This document shows, in pieces, positions 46,286 through 55,050 of a stretch of 64,000 nt of DNA. Position 1 is the stretch's first letter. Each line of letters begins with the position of its first letter. A model generated the notes under the pieces. The model worked only from the letters and a program-made list of their open reading frames with translations. It had not been told where the DNA came from and did no database searches. The stretch is taken from the NCBI RefSeq assembly GCF_900112675.1, contig NZ_FOMQ01000004.1, forward strand, positions 248,001 to 312,000. Direction: 5' to 3'. The DNA is from Paracidovorax konjaci. GTDB taxonomy: Bacteria; Pseudomonadota; Gammaproteobacteria; Burkholderiales; Burkholderiaceae_C. A program made the position numbers and the translations under genes.

Positions 46286-47278
46286 ATGTTCAAGCCATAT
46301 CGCCTCCATGCCGCCGGAAAATGGACCTCGATAGCTATTGTTTTAATAGCAAATGGCACGGCTTTCGCCCAGGCGGACGGCTATCCCGCCCGGCCCGTGC
46401 GGCTGGTGGTGGGCTTTGCCGCGGGCGGGCCGACCGACGTGGTGGCCCGCGCATTCGCGGAGCAGGCCAGCCGCACGCTCGGCCAGCCCTTCGTGGTGGA
46501 CAACAAGCCGGGCGCCAACACCATCCTGGCGGCGCAGGCCGTGGCCGGCGCACCGGCCGATGGCTACACGCTGCTGTTCGGCGCCACCAACCACACGATG
46601 ATCCCGGCGCTCTACAGCACGCGCGTGAAGTTCGATGCCGTCCGATCCTTCCTGCCGCTGTGCACCGTGGCCACCAGCCCGACGGTGCTGGTCGTGGGGC
46701 CGTCGTTGCCCGTGCGCTCGCTGCCCGAATTCCTGGACCGGGTGCGCCAGGCGCCGGGGCGCATCACCGCCGGGTCGGCCGGGGTGGGCAGCTCGGGCCA
46801 TTTCGCCACCGAAATGTTCGCGCGGGCCAACGGGCTGCGCCTCAACCACGTGCCCTACAAGGGGGCCGCGCCCGTGGTCACCGACCTGATGGGCGGGCAG
46901 GTGGACAGCTCCTTCGCCACGCTGGGCTCGGTGCTGCCGCAGGTGCAGGGCGGCAAGCTCACGGCGCTGGCCGTGGCGTCGCCGCAGCGCTCGGCGCTGC
47001 TGCCCGGCGTGCCCACCTTCGCGCAGGCCGGCGGCAAGGATTTCTCCGCCGATGCGTGGTACGGCGTGCTGGCCCCCGCGGGCACGCCGCCCGCCATCGT
47101 GCAGACGCTGGAGCGTGCCGCCACGGCGTTCGCGCGCAGCGAAGCCACCGCCGAAAAGCTGCGCGGACTGGGCATGGAGGCATCGCTGCGCTGCGGCGAG
47201 CCTTTCGTCCGGCAGGTCCGCGAAGAGACCGAGGCCCATACCCGCGTCGCGCGGGAACTCGGCCTGCAGGCCGACTGA
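46286..47278 (+). CDS. Bug family receptor with a repeat-derived signal peptide
   Basis: This is a 330-residue binding protein. Mature motifs are VRLVVGFAAGGPTDVVARAF, DNKPGANTILAAQA and VPYKGAAPVVTDLMGGQVD. Its signal peptide, residues about 6-24, is encoded by a copy of the 54-nt dispersed repeat (46301-46355), which supplies RLHAAGKWTSIAIVLIANG. The start has AAGGAG 11 nt upstream. It follows the hydroxyacid dehydrogenase by 75 nt in the IclR operon. Export should still work, since the encoded stretch is hydrophobic and ends in a plausible cleavage region (TAFAQA). Confidence 0.9.
   Translation: MFKPYRLHAAGKWTSIAIVLIANGTAFAQADGYPARPVRLVVGFAAGGPTDVVARAFAEQASRTLGQPFVVDNKPGANTILAAQAVAGAPADGYTLLFGATNHTMIPALYSTRVKFDAVRSFLPLCTVATSPTVLVVGPSLPVRSLPEFLDRVRQAPGRITAGSAGVGSSGHFATEMFARANGLRLNHVPYKGAAPVVTDLMGGQVDSSFATLGSVLPQVQGGKLTALAVASPQRSALLPGVPTFAQAGGKDFSADAWYGVLAPAGTPPAIVQTLERAATAFARSEATAEKLRGLGMEASLRCGEPFVRQVREETEAHTRVARELGLQAD
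46301..46355 (+). repeat. 54-nt dispersed repeat, copy E, inside a Bug receptor gene
   Basis: The copy reads CGCCTCCATGCCGCCGG, then AT-rich sequence with GATAGCTATTG and AATAGCAAATGG. It aligns gap-free to intergenic copies. It is read in the same frame as copy F, giving L-H-A-A, with no stop codon where intergenic copies have TAG. Confidence 0.75.
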
Positions 47279-47328
47279 GAGCGGCCCGCCCCGTATTCCC
47301 GAATCTTTTTTTCACGGAGACAAAAACC

Positions 47329-48303
47329 ATGCGCACCCAGCCCTTCAAGACCTTCGTCCGCGGACTGCTGGCCGCCGCCTGCGTGCTGACCGCCGCCGCG
47401 GCGCACGCCGCGTTCCCCGAGCGCACGATCACCATCGTCGTGCCCTATGCGCCCGGCGGCGCGGCCGACGCGGTGGCCCGCGTGCTGGCGAGCCGCATGG
47501 GCACCAGGCTCGGCACCTCGGTGATCGTGGACAACAAGCCCGGTGCGAGCGGCACGATCGGTGCGGCCTTCGTGGCCAAGGCACCGGCGGACGGCTACAC
47601 CATGCTCTACGACGCCACGCCGTATTCCATCAACCCGCACCTGTTCGCGAAGATGCCGTATGCGGCCGGCGCGCTGCAGCCGCTGTCGCTCGTGCTGCTG
47701 GCGCCCAACGTGCTGATCGTCAAGGCGGACTCGCCGTTCAAGACGGTGAACGACCTCGTGGCGCGCGCCAAGGCCCAGCCCGGCAGGATCAACTTCGCCT
47801 CGGGCGGCAGCGGCACGGTGCAGCGCCTGGCGTCGGAGCTGTTCCGCCAGCGCCTGCAGCTGGACATGGTGCACGTGCCCTACAAGAGCGGCGGCCCGGC
47901 GATCGCCGACGTCATGGGCGGGCAGGTGGACTTCATGTTCGGCACCATCGCGGCCACGTACCCGCTGGTGTCGGGCGGCAAGCTGCGGGCGCTGGCGATC
48001 TCCTCGCCCGAGCGTTCTGCGCGCCTGCCCGACGTGCCCACCGTAGCCGAGGCGGCGGTGCCCGGCTACGAGGCGTATGAATGGAACGGCGTGCTGCTGC
48101 CGGCCGGCACGCCCGCGTCCGTGGCGGCGCAGTTGCACAAGGCGCTGGCCGAAGTGCTGAACGAGGACGAGGTGAAGCAGCGCCTCTCCGACCTGGGTGC
48201 CCGGCCCATCGGGTCCACGCCGGCCGAGTTTGCCGAGTTCCTCAAGAAGGAGGACGCCAAGTGGGGCGCCGTGGTGCGCCAGGGCGGCATCCAGCTCGAC
48301 TGA
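47329..48303 (+). CDS. Bug family tripartite tricarboxylate receptor protein
   Basis: This is a 324-residue binding protein. Signal peptide ends at AAAAHAA near residue 27. Mature signatures are ITIVVPYAPGGAADAVARVL, DNKPGASGTIGAAFVAKAP and VPYKSGGPAIADVMGGQVD. CGGAGA lies 11 nt before the ATG. It is the second of two adjacent Bug genes and precedes the second amidohydrolase by 7 nt, repeating the Bug-amidohydrolase order at the front of the operon. Confidence 0.92.
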   Translation: MRTQPFKTFVRGLLAAACVLTAAAAHAAFPERTITIVVPYAPGGAADAVARVLASRMGTRLGTSVIVDNKPGASGTIGAAFVAKAPADGYTMLYDATPYSINPHLFAKMPYAAGALQPLSLVLLAPNVLIVKADSPFKTVNDLVARAKAQPGRINFASGGSGTVQRLASELFRQRLQLDMVHVPYKSGGPAIADVMGGQVDFMFGTIAATYPLVSGGKLRALAISSPERSARLPDVPTVAEAAVPGYEAYEWNGVLLPAGTPASVAAQLHKALAEVLNEDEVKQRLSDLGARPIGSTPAEFAEFLKKEDAKWGAVVRQGGIQLD

Positions 48304-48310
48304 CCGCGGC

Positions 48311-49222
48311 ATGGCTCCCGATCCGATCCTGGCGCCGGTGCCGCATTCGGCGGGGGTGAACCGGCCGGTGCGCACGCTGCCTCCGCTGGCCTGCGACAGC
48401 CACATGCATGTTTTCGATGCGCGCTTCGCAGCGTCGCCGCACTGGCCGCGCACGCCGCCCGACGCGCCCGTGGCCGCCTACCGGCGGCTGCAGCAGCGCC
48501 TGGGCACCGCGCGCGCGGTCGTCGTCACGCCGTCCACCTACGGCACCGACAACGCCTGCACGCTCGATGCGCTGGACCAGCTGGGCGACGGCGCGCGCGG
48601 CGTGGCCGTGGTGGGCGAGGGTGCCACCGATGCCGAATTGGACCGCCTGCACGCCTGCCGCGTGCGGGGGCTGCGCGTGAACTTCGTTTCGCCGCAGTCG
48701 TGGGGTGAGACCACCCCGGCGATGCTGGCCACGCTGGCGCGCAAGGCGTCGCGGCTCGGCTGGCACATCCAGGTCTTCGCGCACCCGGAGCAGATCGTGG
48801 CGCTGGCGCCGCTGCTGCGCACGCTGCCGGTGCCGCTCGTGATCGACCACCTGGGCCGCATCGATCCGGCCGAAGGCACCTGCGGCCCCGCCTGGGGCGT
48901 GCTGCGCGGGCTGCTGGACGGCGGCAACACCTGGGTCAAGCTCTCGGGCGCCTACATGCGGTCCACCGTGCACGGCGCCGGCCGCCATGCCGACACGCTG
49001 CCGCTGGGCCGCGCGCTGGTGCAGGCCGCGCCCGAGCGGCTGGTGTGGGGCAGCGACTGGCCCCACACCACCGAGGCGCCGGGCACGGTGAACGATGCCG
49101 ATCTGCTGGACCTGCTGCGCGATTGGGCCGGCTCGGACGCGGCGATGGATGGAATCCTCGTGCGCAATCCTGCGCTGCTCTACGGATTCGATGCGGACAG
49201 CCCCCCACCGGGAGCCGGCTGA
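48311..49222 (+). CDS. Amidohydrolase 2 family protein, paralog 2
   Basis: This is a 303-residue TIM-barrel enzyme, same length and family as the one at 42555-43466. Metal motifs are ACDSHMHVFDARF, VIDHLGRIDP and WGSDWPHTTEA. The stretch VVVTPSTYGTDNACTL is nearly identical to paralog 1. The paralogs likely act on related lactones or successive intermediates. It starts 7 nt after the preceding Bug gene and is followed by a lactonase-like gene after 48 nt. Confidence 0.88.
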   Translation: MAPDPILAPVPHSAGVNRPVRTLPPLACDSHMHVFDARFAASPHWPRTPPDAPVAAYRRLQQRLGTARAVVVTPSTYGTDNACTLDALDQLGDGARGVAVVGEGATDAELDRLHACRVRGLRVNFVSPQSWGETTPAMLATLARKASRLGWHIQVFAHPEQIVALAPLLRTLPVPLVIDHLGRIDPAEGTCGPAWGVLRGLLDGGNTWVKLSGAYMRSTVHGAGRHADTLPLGRALVQAAPERLVWGSDWPHTTEAPGTVNDADLLDLLRDWAGSDAAMDGILVRNPALLYGFDADSPPPGAG

Positions 49223-49270
49223 CGCGCCGCTCCTGCCTCCCTTCCCCCGAGAAAAGAAAGCCGATATCCC

Positions 49271-50197
49271 ATGTTCCTGCTCGAAGCCCCGCAGATCCGC
49301 GCGCTGGAGCCGTTCACCTCCCTGCCCGAAGCCTTCCGCCGCCGCGAGCGCAGCGAGTGGGCCGACGCCAACCGCGGCGGCACGGTCACCGACTCTTTCC
49401 TGGAGGGGCCGGTGTTCGATGGCGCGGGCAACCTCTACGTCGCCGACATCCCTTGGGGCCGCATCTTCCGCATCGACCCGCAGGGCGCCTGGAGCCAGGT
49501 GGCCGAGTACGGCGGCGAGCCCAACGGCATGAAGTTCCTGAACGCCGGCACGCTGCTCATCACCGACTACAAGAACGGGCTGATGCAGCTCGACGTGGCG
49601 ACGGGCGTGGTGACTCCTTACCTGGAGCGCCGCAACAGCGAGCGCTTCAAAGGGGTGAACGATCTGATCTTCGACGCCGAAGGCAACCTGTATTTCACCG
49701 ACCAGGGGCAGAGCGGCCTGCACGACCCCAGCGGACGGCTTTACCGGCTGCGGCAGAACGGCCAGCTCGACCTGCTGCTGGACAACGTGCCCAGCCCCAA
49801 CGGCGTGGCGCTCTCGCCCGACGGGCGCGTGCTGTACCTGGCCGCCACGCGCGGCAACTGCGTGTGGCGCGTGCCGCTGCTGCCGGACGGCAGCGTCGCC
49901 AAGGTGGGCCAGTTCTTCACCTCGTACGGCCCGAGCGGCCCCGACGGGCTGGCCGTGGACGACGAGGGCCGCGTGCTCGTGGCCAACCCGGGCCTGGGCG
50001 TGGTCTGGGTGCTGAACGGCCGTGCCGAGCCGGTGGAGGTGCTGCGCGGCGTGCCCGGCAGCTCCACCACCAACCTGGCCTTCGGCGGCCCGGGGCGGCG
50101 CGGGCTGTTCGTGACCGACTCCACGCACGGGCAGATCCTGCACGCCCCGATGTCCGCGGCGGGCCTGCCGATCCACCGCGCCGCGCAGCGCCCCTGA
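49271..50197 (+). CDS. SMP-30/gluconolactonase family protein
   Basis: This is a 308-residue six-bladed beta-propeller of the SMP-30/LRE family. Typical strands and metal ligands are in LEGPVFDGAGNLYVADIPWG (Glu), NGMKFLNAGTLLITDYKNG, GVNDLIFDAEGNLYFTDQGQ (Asn-Asp) and GPDGLAVDDEGRVLVANPG (Asp). Enzymes of this family open sugar-acid lactones using Ca2+ or Zn2+. Its place at the end of the operon with two lactone-type amidohydrolases supports catabolism of an aldonic or aldaric lactone. No signal peptide is present. Confidence 0.88.
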   Translation: MFLLEAPQIRALEPFTSLPEAFRRRERSEWADANRGGTVTDSFLEGPVFDGAGNLYVADIPWGRIFRIDPQGAWSQVAEYGGEPNGMKFLNAGTLLITDYKNGLMQLDVATGVVTPYLERRNSERFKGVNDLIFDAEGNLYFTDQGQSGLHDPSGRLYRLRQNGQLDLLLDNVPSPNGVALSPDGRVLYLAATRGNCVWRVPLLPDGSVAKVGQFFTSYGPSGPDGLAVDDEGRVLVANPGLGVVWVLNGRAEPVEVLRGVPGSSTTNLAFGGPGRRGLFVTDSTHGQILHAPMSAAGLPIHRAAQRP

Positions 50198-50309
50198 AGT
50201 GCGGGCGCCGGCCGCGCCTGTCGCCATCGCCGGGGCGGAGCTTCGGGTTTTTACCGAGCCGGAGGGCGCGCATGCATACACTTGACGCAACGCAAACGAA
50301 AGGTGACGC

Positions 50310-51590
50310 ATGCACTTCGATATCGTGATCGTGGGGGGCGGGGCCGGCGGCCTGGAACTGGCGGCCCGGCTCGGGCGGGGGCTGGGCCAGCGCTTAGGCC
50401 GCGAACGCATCCTGCTGGTGGACCGCAGCCCCTTCCACATCTGGAAGCCCACGCTGCACGAAGTCGCGGCCGGCACGCTCGATGCGCACCAGGAGGGCCT
50501 GTCGTACACCGTGCTCGCGCGCCGCAACCATTTCAGCTATTCGATGGGCGAGCTGGCGGCGCTGGACGGCGCCCGCAGGATGATTACGCTGTCGGAGATC
50601 CGCGATGCCGAGGGCGAGACCATCGTGCCGCAGCGCGTGGTCAGCTTCACGCGGCTGGTGCTCGCGATCGGCAGCGGCTCCAATTCTTTCGGCACGCCGG
50701 GCATCGAGCATGCCTACCTGCTGGAGAACGTGCGCGATGCGCAGCGCTTCCATGCCGACTGGCTGGCCGCCTGCGCGCGCGCCGCGTTCTCCGAGAGCCG
50801 CTCGCTGGGCGTGGCCATCGTGGGGGGCGGCGCCACCGGGGTGGAGCTGTCGGCCGAGCTGTTGGAGGCCTATGCCGAGATCCAGGAGAGCCTGGGCAGC
50901 AGCCAGCGATTTCGCCTCGACATCACGCTCGTCGAAGGAGGCCCGCGCATCCTGGGCGGGCTGCCCGAGAAGATCTCCGCCCAGGCCGCGCTCGCCCTGC
51001 AGCGCAAGCAGGTGCAGATCCGCACGGGCACGCGCGTGACCGAAATCCGCCGCGGCGAACTCGTCACGCCCGCGGGCAACGTGCCGGCCGAGATGATCGT
51101 CTGGGCCGCCGGCATCAAGGCCGCCGACACCAACGGGCGCATGGGGCTGGCGGTGAACGGCCTCAACCAGTTCGTCGTGGACGACCGGCTGCGCACCTCC
51201 GTGCCGGGCATCTATGCCTTCGGCGATTGCGCCGCGTGCCCCTGGGTGGACGGCAAGCTGGTGCCGGCGCGTGCGCAGGCCGCGCACCAGCAGGCCGAAT
51301 ACCTGGCGCGCGTGCTCTCCGCGATGCTGCGCGAGCACGAGATCGACGAGCCCTTCGCGTACCGCGACTTCGGCTCGCTGGTCTCGCTGGGCGACAACAA
51401 GGGCGTGGGCAACCTCATGGGCGGCCTGGCAGGGCGCAACTTCTTCGTCGAGGGCCTGATCGCGAAGTGGATGTACATGTCGCTGCACCTGAACCACCAC
51501 CGGGCCATCCTCGGCGTGGGCAAGACGGCGGTGCTGGCCCTGGCGCGGCTGCTGCAGCAGCGGGTGTCGGGGCGCCTCAAGCTGCACTGA
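50310..51590 (+). CDS. ndh: Type II NADH:quinone oxidoreductase
   Basis: This is a 426-residue single-subunit, non-proton-pumping NADH dehydrogenase. FAD binding is shown by FDIVIVGGGAGGLELAARLG and NADH binding by LGVAIVGGGATGVELSAELL. The AQxAHQQA quinone-site motif appears as RAQAAHQQAEYLAR. FGDCAACPWVDG is the FAD C-terminal motif. It transfers electrons from NADH to ubiquinone at the cytoplasmic face of the membrane. It is monocistronic, with GGTGA 5 nt before the ATG, and is not linked to the catabolic operon before it. Confidence 0.92.
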   Translation: MHFDIVIVGGGAGGLELAARLGRGLGQRLGRERILLVDRSPFHIWKPTLHEVAAGTLDAHQEGLSYTVLARRNHFSYSMGELAALDGARRMITLSEIRDAEGETIVPQRVVSFTRLVLAIGSGSNSFGTPGIEHAYLLENVRDAQRFHADWLAACARAAFSESRSLGVAIVGGGATGVELSAELLEAYAEIQESLGSSQRFRLDITLVEGGPRILGGLPEKISAQAALALQRKQVQIRTGTRVTEIRRGELVTPAGNVPAEMIVWAAGIKAADTNGRMGLAVNGLNQFVVDDRLRTSVPGIYAFGDCAACPWVDGKLVPARAQAAHQQAEYLARVLSAMLREHEIDEPFAYRDFGSLVSLGDNKGVGNLMGGLAGRNFFVEGLIAKWMYMSLHLNHHRAILGVGKTAVLALARLLQQRVSGRLKLH

Positions 51591-51640
51591 CACGCGAGGC
51601 GGCAGGGGCGCCGGGGCGGCGCCCGCCGCTCAGCGCGGGT

Positions 51641-52543
51641 TCACTTGGGCGTGTAGGTGATCCGCGTCACCTCGTACGTGGAAGGCTTGCCGTTGGAGGA
51701 CGACGTGGCGATCTTCACGGTGCGCCCGCGGTAGGGGCCGTCGGCCACCACCCACAGCTGGAAATTGGACACGGCGTTGCCGAGGGAGCCCACGGAGGTT
51801 ACGTCGTTGTTGAATTTGCAGACATTGAGCGCGCCCATCGGGGTCTGCAGCGTCTCGCGCCCGGTGTAGGTGAACTGGTCGGTCACGGCCTCCTTGAAGG
51901 ACGAGGAGGCCGTTCCGTTCTTGGGCGTGACCGTGGTCTGGGTGCTGTGGTCGCGGTTCACGGTCTGCCCGGGCTGCATGTCCAGCGGCGTGGAGACCGG
52001 CGGATCGTAGACCTGGGTCAGCACCTGCGTGGAGGTGTCGGAGACCACGCCGTAGGCCAGTTCGCGGCCGTTCACCAGATCGCGGAATTCCCTGTTCTCG
52101 CCCACCGAACCGGTGGATCTGGGAATGAACATCACCGGCTTCGCGCCGGCGAAGTCCTGGCGGGCGCCGGTCGTCCGGGTGCTGACGGTGGCGAGGTCGG
52201 GCTGGCCCTCCATCTTCGTGATGCCTTCTTCGACCACCTCGGTGCCTTCGTTGTAGTCGGCGGCGTTGTAGCAGTCGGCCGAGCTGCCGGCCGCTGGTGC
52301 GGGCGAGGGGGCCGGGCTGGGCGCAGGAGAGGGCGCGGGCGATGGTGAAGGCGAGGGCGCCGGAGTGGGCGACGGTGCGGGCGCGGGTGACGGGGAGGGC
52401 GCGGGGGATGGGGTCGAGGGATTGCCCGGCGTAGCGACCGCATCGCCGCCGCCGCCCCCGCCACAGGCGGTCAGGGAGGCGGCCGCGAATGCGGCGAACG
52501 CGGCGAATGCGGCCGTGCGGAGAGAGTGTGGGTGGGTGGGCAT
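51641..52543 (-). CDS. Hypothetical lipoprotein with a Pro/Ser/Ala-rich linker
   Basis: This is a 300-residue protein of unknown function. The signal peptide has three FAAFAAFAA-type units and ends in the lipobox LTACGG, so it is probably lipidated and outer-membrane associated. Residues about 45-85 are a (P-S/A-P)n linker, made of SPAP, SPSP and PAPSP units. The remaining 210 residues include a Cys in ADCYNAADYNEG and one in LNVCKFNND, which may pair. No enzymatic motif was recognised. ATG at 52543 is favoured over an in-frame TTG 6 nt upstream. It is convergent with ndh. Confidence 0.75.
   Translation of the reverse strand: MPTHPHSLRTAAFAAFAAFAAASLTACGGGGGGDAVATPGNPSTPSPAPSPSPAPAPSPTPAPSPSPSPAPSPAPSPAPSPAPAAGSSADCYNAADYNEGTEVVEEGITKMEGQPDLATVSTRTTGARQDFAGAKPVMFIPRSTGSVGENREFRDLVNGRELAYGVVSDTSTQVLTQVYDPPVSTPLDMQPGQTVNRDHSTQTTVTPKNGTASSSFKEAVTDQFTYTGRETLQTPMGALNVCKFNNDVTSVGSLGNAVSNFQLWVVADGPYRGRTVKIATSSSNGKPSTYEVTRITYTPK
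52290..52425. repeat. Pro/Ser/Ala-coding tandem repeat in the lipoprotein gene
   Basis: Short units such as GGCGAGGGC and GGAGAGGGC recur in the region encoding the lipoprotein linker. They give the PSP/PAP pattern of surface-exposed spacer regions and may vary in length between strains. Confidence 0.65.
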
Positions 52544-52682
52544 GGGCAATGAACCTCAGAGACGAAGCCGCGAAAGGTATCTGCTGGCGCCCTGTGGCCG
52601 TAACCCCACCCAGGGAGCCCAGGTGCAAGCAAGTGTTAGCGTTTGCAGCGCCCCGTCCGCCTGCCAGCCGCCTGCCGTTCGT

Positions 52683-53225
52683 CTACCCGGCCATGAGCTT
52701 TTGCACCAGATCGGCCGCGGTCGATGCGGCGTACTTGCGCATCAGCCGGGCGCGGTAGATCTCCACCGTGCGGTGGCTGATGTCCAATGCGCGCCCGATC
52801 TCTTTGGACGTCAGCCCCTCCAGCAGGCGCGCGGCCACCTCGCGCTCGCGGCCCGTGAGTTCGGCCTTCACCGGCCGCTGCGAGCTGAGGTCCTCGAAAC
52901 TCCAGATGCCCGACTCGTGCGGCGCCTCGCGGTTCAGTGCCCGGCCCGAGACGTGGCACCAGAACACCTCGCCGTTCGCGCGCTTCATGATGCGGTTGTC
53001 GGCATAGTGGCCGCGGGCGTTGAGGATGGGTTCCATGCGCTTGCCCAGGCGCTCGTACTCGTCCGCACTGGGATACAGAATCCGGAACGACTGGCCGATC
53101 AGCAGTTCGCGCGACGCGCCGAACATCTCGCAGACCTGGCGGTTGCAGTCCACCATAGTGCGGTTGCGCGACAGCACGAGGCCCACGGGGGCCATGTCGA
53201 AGGCGAGGCGGTAATCGATGTCCAT
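52683..53225 (-). CDS. PAS-LuxR transcriptional regulator
   Basis: This is a 180-residue regulator with one PAS domain (residues about 5-115: YRLAFDMAPVGLVLSRN, FRILYPSADEY) and a C-terminal LuxR-type helix-turn-helix (LTGREREVAARLLEGLTSKE, RALDISHRTVEIYRARLMRK). No phosphorylated receiver domain is attached, so the PAS domain must sense directly. The gene is divergent from scoAB, and a large nested inverted repeat fills the region between. That arrangement is typical of a local activator of the ketone-body CoA-transferase genes. Confidence 0.9.
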   Translation of the reverse strand: MDIDYRLAFDMAPVGLVLSRNRTMVDCNRQVCEMFGASRELLIGQSFRILYPSADEYERLGKRMEPILNARGHYADNRIMKRANGEVFWCHVSGRALNREAPHESGIWSFEDLSSQRPVKAELTGREREVAARLLEGLTSKEIGRALDISHRTVEIYRARLMRKYAASTAADLVQKLMAG

Positions 53226-53238
53226 GCTCGGGGCAACT

Positions 53239-53280
53239 CTCTACGAAAAACTACCTATGAAGGTACGTAGTATCGTAGAG
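53239..53280. promoter_or_regulatory. Nested inverted repeat upstream of scoAB
   Basis: The outer arms CTCTACGA (53239-53246) and TCGTAGAG (53273-53280) are perfectly complementary. Inside them TACCT (53252-53256) and AGGTA (53261-53265) also pair. The region is the likely binding site of the adjacent PAS-LuxR regulator. Confidence 0.55.
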
Positions 53281-53384
53281 CGCGCCAGGCGTCTGCGCGG
53301 TGGCCGGCCGGTGGGGCGCGAACGCCGTCACCGCCGGCTGCGATCATCAGAGAATTCGTGAACCTTCCAACTGAGGAGACGGGT

Positions 53385-54197
53385 GTGAACAAGATATTTC
53401 CTTCCGCGGCTGCGGCGCTCAAGGGCGTCGTGGCGGACGGCCAGATGCTGGCCGTGGGCGGCTTCGGCCTGTGCGGCATTCCCGAGGCGCTCATCGACGC
53501 GCTGCGCGATTCCGGTGCCAAGGGGCTCACGGTGATCTCCAACAACGCCGGGGTCGACGGCTTCGGGCTGGGCAAGCTGCTGGAGACGCGGCAGATCAAG
53601 AAGATGATCTCGTCCTACGTGGGCGAGAACAAGGAATTCGAGCGCCAGTACCTCGCGGGCGAGCTGGAACTGGAGTTCACGCCGCAGGGCACGCTGGCCG
53701 AGAAGCTGCGCGCCGGCGGCGCGGGCATCCCGGCCTTCTTCACCAAGACCGGCGTGGGCACCATGGTGGCCGAAGGCAAGGAATTGCGCGAGTTCGACGG
53801 CGAAACCTATGTGATGGAACGCTCGCTGGTGCCCGACGTGGCGCTGGTCAAGGCGCACCGCGCCGACAAGTCGGGCAATCTGCAGTTCCGACTCACGGCG
53901 CGCAACTTCAACCCCGCGGCTGCCACGGCCGGCAAGGTCTGCATCGTGGAGGTCGAGGAGATCGTCGAGACCGGCGAGATCGCCCCCGACGACGTCCACC
54001 TGCCGGGCATCTACGTGCACCGCATCGTGCACAACCCCACCCCCGAAAAGCGCATCGAGAAGCGCACCGTGAGCGCCGCGGCGCCCGTGGACCCCGTCGC
54101 TGCCAAGGTGGAGGCGCAGGCCGTCATCGCCCAGGCGGCCGCCAGCAGCGAAGTGCCCGTGCCCACGGTGCCCGCCAACAAACAACAAGGAGCCTGA
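53385..54197 (+). CDS. scoA: 3-oxoacid CoA-transferase subunit A
   Basis: This is a 270-residue A subunit. Its N-terminal coenzyme-A fold carries VGGFGLCGIPEALIDALRDS, the glycine-rich signature of the family, and NNAGVDGFGLGKLL. The start is GTG at 53385, with GAGGAG 6 nt upstream; a GTG 27 nt earlier lacks this. About 30 residues at the end are an Ala/Pro/Val-rich tail absent from shorter homologs. With ScoB it transfers CoA between succinyl-CoA and acetoacetate or another 3-oxo acid. scoB starts 3 nt after the stop. Confidence 0.94.
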   Translation: MNKIFPSAAAALKGVVADGQMLAVGGFGLCGIPEALIDALRDSGAKGLTVISNNAGVDGFGLGKLLETRQIKKMISSYVGENKEFERQYLAGELELEFTPQGTLAEKLRAGGAGIPAFFTKTGVGTMVAEGKELREFDGETYVMERSLVPDVALVKAHRADKSGNLQFRLTARNFNPAAATAGKVCIVEVEEIVETGEIAPDDVHLPGIYVHRIVHNPTPEKRIEKRTVSAAAPVDPVAAKVEAQAVIAQAAASSEVPVPTVPANKQQGA

Positions 54198-54200
54198 GAC

Positions 54201-54842
54201 ATGCCCTGGACCCAAGACCAGATGGCCGCGCGTGCGGCACAGGAGCTGGAAGACGGCTTCTATGTGAACCTCGGCATCGGCATTCCCACGCTCGTGGCCA
54301 ACCACACGGGCGACAAGGAGGTGTGGCTGCAGTCCGAGAACGGCATGCTGGGCATCGGCGCCTTCCCGACCGAAGACGCGGTGGACGCCGACCTCATCAA
54401 CGCCGGCAAGCAGACGGTGACCACGATCCCGGGCTCGTCCATCTTCGGCAGCGACCAGTCGTTCGCGATGATCCGCGGCGGCAAGATCAACCTGTCGATC
54501 CTCGGCGCCATGCAGGTGAGCGAGAAGGGCGATCTCGCCAACTGGATGATCCCCGGCAAGATGGTCAAGGGCATGGGCGGCGCCATGGACCTCGTGGCCG
54601 GCGTCAAGCGCGTGATCGTGCTCATGGAGCACGTGGCCCGCAAGAAGGACGGCACCGAGGACCTGAAGATCCTGCCCGAGTGCACGCTGCCGCTGACGGG
54701 CGTGGCCGTGGTGGACCGCATCATCACGGACCTCGCCGTGCTGGACGTGACGCCCGGCGGCCTCAAGGTGGTCGAGCTGGCGCCCGGAGTGAGCTTCGAG
54801 GACCTGCAGGCCAAGACCGGCGTCCAGTTGCTGCCGGCCTGA
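54201..54842 (+). CDS. scoB: 3-oxoacid CoA-transferase subunit B
   Basis: This is a 213-residue B subunit. It contains the catalytic glutamate in the SENGMLGIG motif ([20 protein letters not shown]) and the early glycine-rich [16 protein letters not shown]. The sequence matches the family along its full length. It forms the covalent glutamyl-CoA intermediate and works with ScoA in ketone-body or beta-ketoadipate metabolism. Expression is likely governed by the divergent PAS-LuxR regulator. Confidence 0.95.
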   Translation: MPWTQDQMAARAAQELEDGFYVNLGIGIPTLVANHTGDKEVWLQSENGMLGIGAFPTEDAVDADLINAGKQTVTTIPGSSIFGSDQSFAMIRGGKINLSILGAMQVSEKGDLANWMIPGKMVKGMGGAMDLVAGVKRVIVLMEHVARKKDGTEDLKILPECTLPLTGVAVVDRIITDLAVLDVTPGGLKVVELAPGVSFEDLQAKTGVQLLPA

Positions 54843-55050
54843 CGCGTGCCGGGCGCTGGCGGGGCCCCACCGCTCCGCCGCGCCCGGGCCGTTCCGGCCG
54901 CCGGCAGGGGCCGCATGCGGGCTGGGGAAAATACGTAAATGTCACCACAAGTAACGGACGGGCTGCTATGCTGCCCGCACAATGCGGTGGCCGCGCTGGA
55001 ATGCCGCGTCCGGCCCTGCTTCCGCACCGCTTCATAGAGAAGGATCCGCC

